A DNA stretch of 31,045 nt from JAZKFP01 sp040386355 (GTDB lineage Bacteria > Pseudomonadota > Gammaproteobacteria > Pseudomonadales > UBA6940). The position numbers and the translations under genes are program-made. Below are positions 1 through 7,819 of this stretch, piece by piece. The first letter of the stretch is position 1, and each line of letters opens with the position of its first letter. The stretch is from positions 1 to 31,045 of the forward strand of contig JAZKFP010000142.1 in NCBI GenBank assembly GCA_040386355.1, written 5' to 3'. The notes beneath the pieces were generated by a model. That model searched no databases. It was not told the origin of the DNA and saw only the letters and a list, made by a program, of their open reading frames with translations.

Positions 1-70
1 GAAGGCGGGAATCCAGGTAAGATTAATTTGCAAGAACCCGTCACCTGGATTCCCGCCTTCGCGGGAATGA
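1..70. repeat. Palindromic intergenic repeat, cut by the window edge
   Basis: Bases 1-18 and 43-60 are a perfect 18-base inverted repeat. A second, mutually exclusive hairpin uses 49-56 and 61-68 (ATTCCCGC, loop CTTC, GCGGGAAT). Repeats of this GCGGGAATCCAGG type are common between genes in many proteobacteria; that is recalled knowledge. It lies just downstream of ahcY, so it could fold in the ahcY 3' end, but no T-run follows to make it a classical terminator. The element may extend beyond the window. Confidence 0.7.
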
Positions 71-88
71 CGCCGGGATTAAATAAAA

Positions 89-1477
89 TTAATATCTATA
101 ACTATCTGGTTTGAACGGGCCGTCTACCGGTACGTGAGTATATTCCGACTGAGTTTTCGTCATTTTCGTAACAACACCACCAAAACCTTGCACCATATAT
201 AACGCAACTTCTTCATCTAATTGCCGTGGTAATACTTCTACCTGAATTTTCTTTTGCTTTTCTGGCGCTGGTAAATCAGCAAATTTTTGCTCATACATAT
301 AAATTTGTGCGAGTACTTGGTTTGCAAAAGATCCATCCATAATGCGTGAAGGATGACCTGTTGCATTACCTAAATTTACTAATCGACCTTCTGCTAATAA
401 CAATAAGAAATCGCTTGCGTCATTGGAACGAAAAACCTGATGAACTTGTGGTTTTACTTCTTCCCAACGCCACATTTTGCGCATATACGCGGTATCGATT
501 TCATTATCGAAGTGACCAATATTACAAACCACCGCACCTTTTTTTAGGCTTTGTAAAATTGCTGCATCGCAAACATTAATATTTCCGGTCGCAGTTACTA
601 ATACATCGGTATTTTGTAATAACGATTTATCAACATTTTCAATTCGACCAGTATTAATTCCATCTTTATAAGCAGAAACCACTTCAAAACCATCCATACA
701 CGCTTGCATTGCGCAGATAGGATCAATTTCGGTAATTTTTACGATCATGCCTTCTTGACGTAAGCTCTGCGCCGAACCTTTACCCACATCGCCGTAGCCT
801 AAAACTAAGGCTTTTTTACCGGATAACAAATGGTCGGTTGCGCGTTTAATTCCGTCATTTAAGCTATGACGACAGCCGTATTTATTATCATTTTTTGATT
901 TGGTAACGGCGTCGTTTACGTTTACAGCTGGTACTTTTAAAGTACCTTCTTGCAACATGATTAATAAACGATGAACACCTGTAGTGGTTTCTTCAGTAAT
1001 CCCATGAATGAGATCTAACATTTGTGGATATTTTTGATGCAACATAGTGGTCAAATCGCCGCCATCGTCGAGCACCATATTCGCATCCCAAGGCTTACCA
1101 TCTTTTAAAATCGTTTGCTCGATACACCAATCGCCTTCTTCAAGCGTTTGACCTTTCCATGCGTACACTGCAACGCCGGCTTTTGCAATTGCAGCAGCTG
1201 CGTGATCTTGGGTAGAAAAAATATTACAGGATGACCAACGAACTTCAGCACCTAACGCGACCAGCGTTTCAATTAACACAGCGGTTTGAATCGTCATGTG
1301 AATACAACCCAGAATTTTTGCGCCTTTTAATGGTTGTTGCTTACGATATTTTTCACGTAGTGTCATCAAAGCTGGCATCTCTGTTTCAGCAATTATTATT
1401 TCGCGACGCCCCCAATCAGCAAGCCCAATGTCAGCGACTCGATAATCCGTTTTCTCTGTGTTTTTTGAAGCTAACAT
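89..1477 (-). CDS. ahcY: Adenosylhomocysteinase (S-adenosylhomocysteine hydrolase)
   Basis: Cytosolic NAD-dependent enzyme that splits S-adenosylhomocysteine into adenosine and homocysteine, removing the product inhibitor of methyltransferases. Numbered from an upstream in-frame ATG at 1489, the NAD-binding loop GYGDVGKG is at about 231-238, the active-site stretch NDAVTKSKNDNKYG at about 192-205, and the C-terminus ends PDSYRY, like the family's PDHYRY. I prefer the second ATG (1477, product of 462 residues) because a GGAG ribosome-binding site lies 6 bases before it and overlaps the upstream ATG. Length is normal for the family. It lies about 100 bases downstream of metK on the same strand, so the two probably form a methyl-cycle transcription unit. 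Identity is certain; only the start is open. Confidence 0.97.
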   Translation of the reverse strand: MLASKNTEKTDYRVADIGLADWGRREIIIAETEMPALMTLREKYRKQQPLKGAKILGCIHMTIQTAVLIETLVALGAEVRWSSCNIFSTQDHAAAAIAKAGVAVYAWKGQTLEEGDWCIEQTILKDGKPWDANMVLDDGGDLTTMLHQKYPQMLDLIHGITEETTTGVHRLLIMLQEGTLKVPAVNVNDAVTKSKNDNKYGCRHSLNDGIKRATDHLLSGKKALVLGYGDVGKGSAQSLRQEGMIVKITEIDPICAMQACMDGFEVVSAYKDGINTGRIENVDKSLLQNTDVLVTATGNINVCDAAILQSLKKGAVVCNIGHFDNEIDTAYMRKMWRWEEVKPQVHQVFRSNDASDFLLLLAEGRLVNLGNATGHPSRIMDGSFANQVLAQIYMYEQKFADLPAPEKQKKIQVEVLPRQLDEEVALYMVQGFGGVVTKMTKTQSEYTHVPVDGPFKPDSYRY

Positions 1478-1556
1478 GGTGTTCTCCATTTGTTGTATAC
1501 GGGCATATTTTTATTTGCGTACAGAACAGGCGCTTATACACCTGCCTAGAATTATG

Positions 1557-1571
1557 TGTCGCTGCGCGACA
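1557..1571. promoter_or_regulatory. Hairpin between metK and ahcY
   Basis: TGTCGC and GCGACA form a perfect 6-bp stem with a 3-base loop in the gap between metK and ahcY. There is no adjoining T-run on the transcribed strand. It could be a weak terminator, a processing site or part of an ahcY leader. I looked for the conserved core of SAH or SAM riboswitches and could not recognise it. Confidence 0.3.
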
Positions 1572-1580
1572 GTTTATTTT

Positions 1581-2741
1581 TTATTTAACAGAATTACGTA
1601 ATGCTTCAGCCTTGTCTGTTTTTTCCCACGGCACATCGATATCTTCACGGCCGAAATGTCCATACGCCGCGGTTTGTTTATAAATTGGCCGTTTTAAATT
1701 CAAGCTATTAATAATGCCTTTTGGCGTTAAATTAAAATGCTCTCGAATTAAACGCACAATTTTTTCATCAGAAATCTTACCGGTGCCAAATGTATTAATG
1801 CTAATCGAAGTTGGTTCAGCAACTCCAATAGCATAGGACACTTGGATCTCACAACGTTCTGCTAAACCCGCTGCAACGATATTTTTTGCGACGTATCGTC
1901 CAGCATACGCGGCTGATCGGTCTACTTTTGATGGATCTTTACCTGAAAATGCACCGCCACCATGACGAGCCATTCCACCATATGAATCTACAATAATTTT
2001 ACGACCGGTTAATCCGCAATCGCCTACTGGACCACCAATAATAAATTGGCCCGTTGGGTTAATAAAATATTGGGTTTTTGCATGCAGCCATTCTTTTGGT
2101 AAAACCGGCTGAATAATTTCTTCCATCACAAAATCACGTAAGTGCGATTGCTGCACGCATGGGCTGTGTTGCGTAGAAAGTACTACAGCATCGATTGCAC
2201 AAGGCTTGCCTTGCTCGTTATACCGAAAAGTAATTTGGCTTTTTGCATCAGGACGTAGAAAATCACCAGCTTTGGTTTTACGCACTTCCGCCTGACGACG
2301 CATCAATAAATGCGCGTATGTAATCGGAGCTGGCATCATCACTGCGGTTTCATTTGACGCATAACCAAACATTAAACCTTGATCACCTGCGCCTTGTTCT
2401 TTATCACCGGTTTCATCCACACCCATCGCAATGTCAGGTGATTGTTTACCGATTGCATTTAAAATTGCACACGAATGCGCATCAAATCCCATATCGGAAC
2501 TTGTATATCCAATATCAGCGACTACGTCACGAACGATTTTTTCAATATCAACCCAAGCGGAAGTCGTCACTTCACCAGCAACTAATACCATGCCGGTTTT
2601 AACTAAAGTCTCGCAGGCCACGCGTGCTTCGGAATCTTGCTCAAGCATCGCATCCAAAATTGCGTCGGAAATTTGATCGGCGATTTTGTCAGGATGACCT
2701 TCAGATACCGATTCAGAAGTAAAAAGTGCGTATTCCGCCAT
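1581..2741 (-). CDS. metK: S-adenosylmethionine synthetase
   Basis: Makes S-adenosylmethionine from methionine and ATP in the cytosol. The 386-residue product has the usual length. GHPDK is at residues 15-19, the GAGDQGLMFGYA signature at about 117-128, and the glycine-rich GGGAFSGKDPSKVDRSAAY loop at about 261-279, all as in the family. The ATG is preceded by GAGG about 10 bases upstream. The roughly 110-base leader contains a small hairpin (CCCTA/TAGGG, near 2789-2803) and a possible TTGCCA...TTTAAA promoter. ahcY follows on the same strand, and metX-metW for methionine synthesis lie 7 kb away in this window. Identity is certain. Confidence 0.97.
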   Translation of the reverse strand: MAEYALFTSESVSEGHPDKIADQISDAILDAMLEQDSEARVACETLVKTGMVLVAGEVTTSAWVDIEKIVRDVVADIGYTSSDMGFDAHSCAILNAIGKQSPDIAMGVDETGDKEQGAGDQGLMFGYASNETAVMMPAPITYAHLLMRRQAEVRKTKAGDFLRPDAKSQITFRYNEQGKPCAIDAVVLSTQHSPCVQQSHLRDFVMEEIIQPVLPKEWLHAKTQYFINPTGQFIIGGPVGDCGLTGRKIIVDSYGGMARHGGGAFSGKDPSKVDRSAAYAGRYVAKNIVAAGLAERCEIQVSYAIGVAEPTSISINTFGTGKISDEKIVRLIREHFNLTPKGIINSLNLKRPIYKQTAAYGHFGREDIDVPWEKTDKAEALRNSVK

Positions 2742-2849
2742 AGCGTGGTGGCCTCATAAAGACATGAAAAAATAGGAGGGTTTAAATTCCCTACAGGTTA
2801 GGGTTGGCAAGTGTAATGCGATATTTTAAAAAAAGGTATCTCCAACTGA

Positions 2850-4076
2850 TCAAACATCACCTTTGGCCAAGCTTTCAACCAAAAAATTCTTTACTCCTTT
2901 TTTTTTCTGTAACCAACGTTTGCCTTGATTGCGCAACCAAACGTGCGGCCAATTATTTTTGCGATGCATACTTCCTAAAATAGAAATAGTACTCATCATT
3001 ACAAGATTGCGGGCTTTTCGTTCTCGCGAAAAACGTTTCATCCAAGAAGGGTTAACTAACAATTTGAGTGATTGTATCAATTTCAAGTGATTAAGCAGTG
3101 AGCGAACATCGGATAATCCTAAATTTACGCCTTGACCTGCCAAAGGATGCACAGCATGCGCTGCATCGCCAATAAAAATAACCTGATTTTTCGTATAGGT
3201 ATTGATGCTATGTTGAGGAATGGGAATTTTAAAACCTTGCGTCGCAGAGCTTAATTTACCCGTAACTGTTCGAAAATGGGTATTCAATAAAATAAGTAAT
3301 TGGGCTTCGCTTTGCGGTTGATCACTCGACCACACTACGGAATAACGCTTTCCTTCATTTTCGGGTAACGGCAACAAACCTATGACGCCGGTTTCTAAAA
3401 AAACTTGCAGAGCACAATGAGAGTGAGGATTTTCAGCAATCACTTCCGTAATCCACGCATAATCCTGAGCAATATCTTTATTTAAATTCCAAGGCATAGA
3501 TTTTCGATCTACACCTGCCCAATATCGTACTTGTGATGACGCGCCATCCGCTGCAATTACCAAACGACTATGGATGGTTTCACCAGAATCCAATTTCAAC
3601 AACCAACCTTCAGCTGTTCGCTGCATATTGATCAGTTTTTTGTCAGACCAACAACTAAGTTTTACATTCGATTTTAACTGCGAGTGAATGTGCATCTGCA
3701 ATCTATTCTGTAAAATTTCTTGCTGACAGACATAAGCCATTGGCTCAAGCGATTCAAAATCTATTTCCGCAGATCCTAAAGATTCACCCACCTGCATTTT
3801 TGAAATTGGCGAGCTTATATTTTCTAAATTGGAAGCGGATAATTCTGCTAAAAATTGCCAATGATGACGATTGATAGCAGCAACTCGTCGCGGTTTATTA
3901 TTTGATACTTCTAATGCGTCAACGTTTGTAGTCGCTGAAAATAAAGTACCCGCATCTAACCATCCTAATTTCCAATCTGGATGAAGATTACTTTTTAACC
4001 AAGCACTTATCAAAGCGGTACCGACTAATCCTGCACCGACAACAATAATGTCAACATCAATGGCTTGTTCAGGCAT
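2850..4076 (-). CDS. ubiI: FAD-dependent ubiquinone-biosynthesis hydroxylase, UbiI/VisC-like
   Basis: Aromatic-ring hydroxylase of the UbiH/UbiF/UbiI/COQ6 family, which adds a hydroxyl group to the ubiquinone ring precursor using FAD, NAD(P)H and O2. The N-terminal dinucleotide-binding motif VGAGLVG is followed at about 300 by GDAAHAVHPLAGQGVNLG, the second FAD motif. I chose the ATG at 4076 because GGGAGGCGG lies just upstream; it makes the gene overlap the ubiH stop by 8 bases (translational coupling). An in-frame start 11 codons earlier has no such site. Order ygfB-pepP-ubiH-this gene equals that of E. coli, which points to UbiI (VisC). Family members are hard to tell apart by sequence alone, so UbiF-like specificity is possible. 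Confidence 0.85.
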   Translation of the reverse strand: MPEQAIDVDIIVVGAGLVGTALISAWLKSNLHPDWKLGWLDAGTLFSATTNVDALEVSNNKPRRVAAINRHHWQFLAELSASNLENISSPISKMQVGESLGSAEIDFESLEPMAYVCQQEILQNRLQMHIHSQLKSNVKLSCWSDKKLINMQRTAEGWLLKLDSGETIHSRLVIAADGASSQVRYWAGVDRKSMPWNLNKDIAQDYAWITEVIAENPHSHCALQVFLETGVIGLLPLPENEGKRYSVVWSSDQPQSEAQLLILLNTHFRTVTGKLSSATQGFKIPIPQHSINTYTKNQVIFIGDAAHAVHPLAGQGVNLGLSDVRSLLNHLKLIQSLKLLVNPSWMKRFSRERKARNLVMMSTISILGSMHRKNNWPHVWLRNQGKRWLQKKKGVKNFLVESLAKGDV

Positions 4077-5337
4077 AGCCGCCTCCCATTGCAAAACGTG
4101 CAACACCACGTTTTAACGGAGACACAATATCAAATAGAGTTAATGAGGGAGCAGCGAAGGCAGAGAGAGATTTAGGAAGTCCCGATTCAGCGTTTGAAAA
4201 TCCAGTTAATAACGTATCAATAAATTGCACAACACGTTGCTGATCGGTTTTACGTTGTTGTTGAATGCGACTTAGCATTTCATAGTTACCCGGATCATTT
4301 TCAGTGTGCGCCAATTCATGGTGGGATAATAATTCTGAAATTAGCGTATCAACGTCACGCAGCGCTAAATTATATCCCTGTGCTGCAACCGGATGCAGAC
4401 TACGTGCGGCATTTCCTAACAGTAATACGCGCGGGCGAATGGTTTCTTCAGCAATTACCCGCTGCAGTGGATATTGGGTAAGCGGCAATATTTCATGTAC
4501 CGCAAATCGATAACCCCATTGCTCTTCCAACATACGGCATTGTTTTTTTGCAGATAATTTTTGAAATGCGTTTAAGGTTTCTGGTAATCCAACCCAGACT
4601 AATGCATACCGTGTGGGTTGATCTGATCGAGTGGGTGTTTCTAACGGTAATAATGCAAGCGGACCTTGATCGGTAAATCGTTCCAGTGCTGCAGCAGTTG
4701 GATGCGTAATAATGCATTGTCCGGTTAATGCAGCCGCTTGATACGAATGTTTTTGCGCAGCAATTTTTAATAAATTACGTGTTGGTGATTCAGCGCCTTC
4801 GGCAATAATTAATAATTTTGCATCAACGGTTAATGTGGATTGATCTAAAGCTTGCAAAGAAACCTGAGCAGTCTGCGGGGAGAATTCTATTTTGTTAATT
4901 GAGTATCCAGAAAAGCTGGTAACGTTTTCTTCAATAACAACACCGTTAGTTTTTAATTTCTCTTGATGAGTACTACTAAAACATTGTTCATAAAGCTGCT
5001 GCGCAAATTGATTGGTTTCCAATACAACACCGAGTGATTCAACACCTTCTTCTTTTGCATCAATGGTTGCTCGCCCCCATTGGTGTTGACGCGTAATTTC
5101 AACGCGTTTTATAGGATTAACCTGCAACTCATCAGCAATTCTTAAACGTTGCAGAATATGCCAACCGCCACTGGATAAACCAATAGAGCGGCCGGAATAC
5201 GGAGATGAATGAGCAATAAAAGTTTTTGGCTCAATAATTCCAATCGAATAATTCGTTAAACGCTGCAAACCAATCGCTAGAGTTAACCCGATTAAACCAC
5301 CACCAGAAATTAAAATATCAACCTGTTGAGGTTTCAC
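4069..5337 (-). CDS. ubiH: 2-octaprenyl-6-methoxyphenol hydroxylase-like FAD monooxygenase
   Basis: Second FAD hydroxylase of the ubiquinone pathway. GGGLIG at residues 12-17 binds the ADP part of FAD, and GNAARSLHPVAAQGYNLALRD (about 311-331) is the typical UbiH second motif, with GN where many relatives have GD. The start is GTG at 5337, with GGAG 5 bases upstream; the 422-residue length fits the family. It sits 22 bases after pepP and overlaps the following ubiI-like gene, so one mRNA is likely. The gene order and the GNAA motif favour UbiH over UbiF. Confidence 0.88.
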   Translation of the reverse strand: MKPQQVDILISGGGLIGLTLAIGLQRLTNYSIGIIEPKTFIAHSSPYSGRSIGLSSGGWHILQRLRIADELQVNPIKRVEITRQHQWGRATIDAKEEGVESLGVVLETNQFAQQLYEQCFSSTHQEKLKTNGVVIEENVTSFSGYSINKIEFSPQTAQVSLQALDQSTLTVDAKLLIIAEGAESPTRNLLKIAAQKHSYQAAALTGQCIITHPTAAALERFTDQGPLALLPLETPTRSDQPTRYALVWVGLPETLNAFQKLSAKKQCRMLEEQWGYRFAVHEILPLTQYPLQRVIAEETIRPRVLLLGNAARSLHPVAAQGYNLALRDVDTLISELLSHHELAHTENDPGNYEMLSRIQQQRKTDQQRVVQFIDTLLTGFSNAESGLPKSLSAFAAPSLTLFDIVSPLKRGVARFAMGGGYA

Positions 5338-5359
5338 AACTGCTCCATTTAATAATCTA

Positions 5360-6679
5360 TTACGCGCTAGCTGCCATTAGCGCTTCAATTTCGATAATAG
5401 ATTTTGGTACCGCAGCAGTGAGTACATGATGACCATTTTCGGTTATGGCTACATCGTCTTCGATTCGAATACCAATACCTCGAAATGCTTCTGGTACATT
5501 GTGATTGTCCGCAGAAATATACAGTCCTGGTTCAATTGTCATTACCATTCCAGATCGTAGTGCAATCCATTTTCCATTCTCTTTATAAGCTCCGACATCG
5601 TGGACATCAATCCCTAACCAATGACTGGTGCGGTGCATGTAAAAAGGTCGATACGCCTGCTGCTCAATTAAGCTAGAAACTTCACCTTTTAACCAACCTA
5701 AATCAATTAAGCCTTGCACTAAAACTTTTAGGGTCACTTCATGAGGATCCATAAAAGTGGCGCCAGGTCTAACGCAATCAATTGCTTGCTGTTGTGCTTC
5801 TAATACAATCGAATAGAGTGCGCTTTGCTCTGCGCTGAATTTTCCAGATACAGGAAAGGTTCGTGTAATATCGCCAGCGTAATAATCCAATTCCGCACCC
5901 GCATCGATTAACACTAAATCTCCAGCGCGTAATCGTTCTTGATTATCGATGTAATGCAAAATGCAGGCGTTAGCACCGCCTGCAACGATGGTGTTATACG
6001 CTGGTGAAAAACTTCCATGATCAACAAACACATTTAATAATTGCGCTTCAAGTTGGTATTCGAACAAATCCGGTCGGCAACGACGCATCGCCGCACAATG
6101 ACCTTGCGCACTGATCGATGCGGCCTTCGCCATTTTTTCAATTTCAAACGTAGTTTTAATTTGACGCAACGGGTGAATTAAGACATCAGAACTAGCAAAC
6201 AAACTTAACGGTACAACACCTGAACGAATTTTACCTTGTAACGCACGCGTCCATTCACTCACGGTTGTATCCACTTTGGGATAGCGAAATTTTTGGTAAT
6301 ACAGCTGTTCAATTTCAATTAAAGACGCAGCCATTTGCGCAGCGAGATGTTCCAAAATAAATGCTGCATCAATCCCAAGTGCGTGCGGCGCAGCTTCTGC
6401 TCCTAAACGTCGACCGTCCCATTGTTCTTTTTCTGGATCACGGGGGCGACAAAATAAAATCGTTCGCGTTTTACCTGCCGAATCTTTTTCTAAATAAAGC
6501 CAGGCTTCAGGCTCAGTAAACCCCGTTAAATATACAAAATCAGAATCCACACGAAACCGATAATGTGTATCGTTGCTGCGTTTACGTTCTTCGCCTGACC
6601 ACAGAACTAACGCGCTCGATTTTTCCATTTGATTAAATACGGCTTGGCGACGCTGCTTATATTCTGCAATCTGTTCCAT
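5360..6679 (-). CDS. pepP: Xaa-Pro aminopeptidase (aminopeptidase P)
   Basis: Cytosolic metallopeptidase that removes an N-terminal residue preceding proline. It has an N-terminal AMP_N domain and a C-terminal M24 pita-bread domain. Metal ligands are visible: two Asp in IDAGAELDYYAGDITRTF, His in HRTSHWLGIDVHDVG, Glu in TIEPGLY and Glu in GIRIEDD. I start it at ATG 6679 (about 439 residues, close to E. coli PepP), where the translation MEQIAEYKQRRQAVF matches the usual N-terminus and AGGGA lies about 11 bases upstream. The reading frame is open 40 codons further upstream, but that stretch lacks family similarity. Confidence 0.94.
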   Translation of the reverse strand: MEQIAEYKQRRQAVFNQMEKSSALVLWSGEERKRSNDTHYRFRVDSDFVYLTGFTEPEAWLYLEKDSAGKTRTILFCRPRDPEKEQWDGRRLGAEAAPHALGIDAAFILEHLAAQMAASLIEIEQLYYQKFRYPKVDTTVSEWTRALQGKIRSGVVPLSLFASSDVLIHPLRQIKTTFEIEKMAKAASISAQGHCAAMRRCRPDLFEYQLEAQLLNVFVDHGSFSPAYNTIVAGGANACILHYIDNQERLRAGDLVLIDAGAELDYYAGDITRTFPVSGKFSAEQSALYSIVLEAQQQAIDCVRPGATFMDPHEVTLKVLVQGLIDLGWLKGEVSSLIEQQAYRPFYMHRTSHWLGIDVHDVGAYKENGKWIALRSGMVMTIEPGLYISADNHNVPEAFRGIGIRIEDDVAITENGHHVLTAAVPKSIIEIEALMAASA

Positions 6680-6755
6680 AAACGATGTTTCCCTAAAAGT
6701 CTTAAAGCTGCTGCAGAATGGTTTTCTCGTAAGCGCATGGAGTAAGGCCCGCGGA

Positions 6756-6772
6756 GCGTACAGTTGAGTACG
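6756..6772. other. Small stem-loop between ygfB and pepP
   Basis: GCGTAC and GTACGT pair around a 6-base loop in the roughly 150-base gap between ygfB and pepP. Gap segments with a similar GGAGCGTAC...GTACGTGAGC pattern occur, as far as I recall, in other Legionellales genomes. No function can be assigned. Confidence 0.3.
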
Positions 6773-6827
6773 TGAGCAGGACGCACGATCATGCAACAAC
6801 CGAGAAACTATTATGCAACCGCTTCCA

Positions 6828-7406
6828 CTAATGTAATTTTGGGCCGGAAGTTGCTGGGTTCACTCCCGGATCTGCAATTTCCACAAAAATATTTAATACA
6901 GCAATGCGTAAGTATTCAATTAACTCAACAATATACTTTTCATTCTCTTCAGTCTGAATTGGAACTACATCAACTCGTGTCATTTGTTCAATGTCTGATA
7001 ATGCTTCACGCAAATCAGGCTGTGATTTTAGTTTAGGTTGCGCACCACCTTCACCAAATCCGCTCAGAAAACCACGACACCAATCACGTAATGCAAGCGC
7101 ACGTTCGGCAATACCTTCATCGTCTGAAGGAATAACTAATTGAAACGCAAATTCAGAGCCAATCATATCTTGCCAAATCGATTCCCGAGTTTTGCGCAAA
7201 AAATTCAGATCTTCGACTTCAATCACTTGTCCTGGAGCGGTAGATTGCACAAAAAGTTGTAGCCATTGATCACTACCTGTACTGGAACCGCTGCAATATT
7301 GACCTACAACATAACCATGAAATTCAGCAGCGTTCATAGGAATGCGTGCACATTGCAGCGTCGCTGCAATTTCGTCGTAATCTAATGTAAGACTTGGATG
7401 AGACAT
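6828..7406 (-). CDS. ygfB: YgfB/YecA (UPF0149) family protein
   Basis: A 192-residue helical protein of the UPF0149 family, of normal length. Recognised by its N-terminal layout (YDEIAATLQ, then a MNAAEFHGYVVGQYCSGS stretch) and the central WCRGFLSGFG, typical of YgfB. It is the first gene of ygfB-pepP-ubiH-ubiI, the order seen in E. coli. YgfB has been described as a modulator of gene expression and antibiotic resistance in Pseudomonas; whether that holds here is unknown. The ATG has AAGAG about 8 bases upstream. A MITE-like element ends 34 bases before the start, so the promoter lies in or beyond the element. Confidence 0.85.
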   Translation of the reverse strand: MSHPSLTLDYDEIAATLQCARIPMNAAEFHGYVVGQYCSGSSTGSDQWLQLFVQSTAPGQVIEVEDLNFLRKTRESIWQDMIGSEFAFQLVIPSDDEGIAERALALRDWCRGFLSGFGEGGAQPKLKSQPDLREALSDIEQMTRVDVVPIQTEENEKYIVELIEYLRIAVLNIFVEIADPGVNPATSGPKLH

Positions 7407-7440
7407 ATAAAAACTCTTTGCAATTCACTTTTGAAGTTTA

Positions 7441-7699
7441 TACCTGCAACGTTTGAACTTTGCTTTTAAAAAAGGTAGGTGTTCATCATGATCTTTTTTT
7501 CCACTCACTGCGTTAAAACCGCAAGAGCGCATCACAGCACTCTTGCGTGCGTAAAGCTTTGGCTACGCAGCGATAAAGCGCGCTGTTAATAATAAAGAGA
7601 CGATTGAAAAAAAATCTTCACGCTTCACTGTTGCACTTGTCCGGCCGCTGCCTTTAATTGCGGCGCGCGAAGCGCCCTAAAACTCAAACGTTATAGGTA
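7441..7699. mobile_element. MITE-like element, copy A (259 bp)
   Basis: The ends are 16-base terminal inverted repeats (TACCTGCAACGTTTGA and, read inward from the right, TACCTATAACGTTTGA; 14 of 16 identical). They are flanked by TA on both sides, as after insertion by IS630/Tc1-mariner-type transposases. Internal blocks are shared with the copy at 30723-30892: the AGGTGTTCATCATGATCTTT region, the GCGTAAAGCTTTGGCTACGC stem-loop and the GAAAAAAAATCTTC block. There is no coding capacity, so it would be non-autonomous. Copy A carries about 90 extra internal bases. It fills most of the divergent gap between ygfB and the GTPase gene. Confidence 0.75.
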
Positions 7700-7717
7700 T
7701 ATTTTCTATGGAGCGCG

Positions 7718-7746
7718 TTGACCCTCATGCGTGTGATCACTAGTAT
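7718..7746 (+). promoter_or_regulatory. Sigma-70-type promoter of the GTPase-metX-metW operon
   Basis: TTGACC (7718-7723), a 17-base spacer and TAGTAT (7741-7746) fit the sigma-70 consensus well. The start codon of the GTPase gene is about 70 bases downstream. The promoter starts 19 bases after the right end of the MITE-like element. Confidence 0.6.
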
Positions 7747-7819
7747 ACCGATGCGTTTGGTATAAATCCTCAGCGTATTACTAGGATGTAATTATTTTTG
7801 GCACGCACTGGAATTATCT

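Noticed and set aside
1478..1580. SAH or SAM riboswitch in the leaders of ahcY (1478-1580) or metK (2742-2849)
   Set aside because: The leaders are short and hold only small hairpins; I could not find the conserved core of any SAM or SAH riboswitch class that I know.
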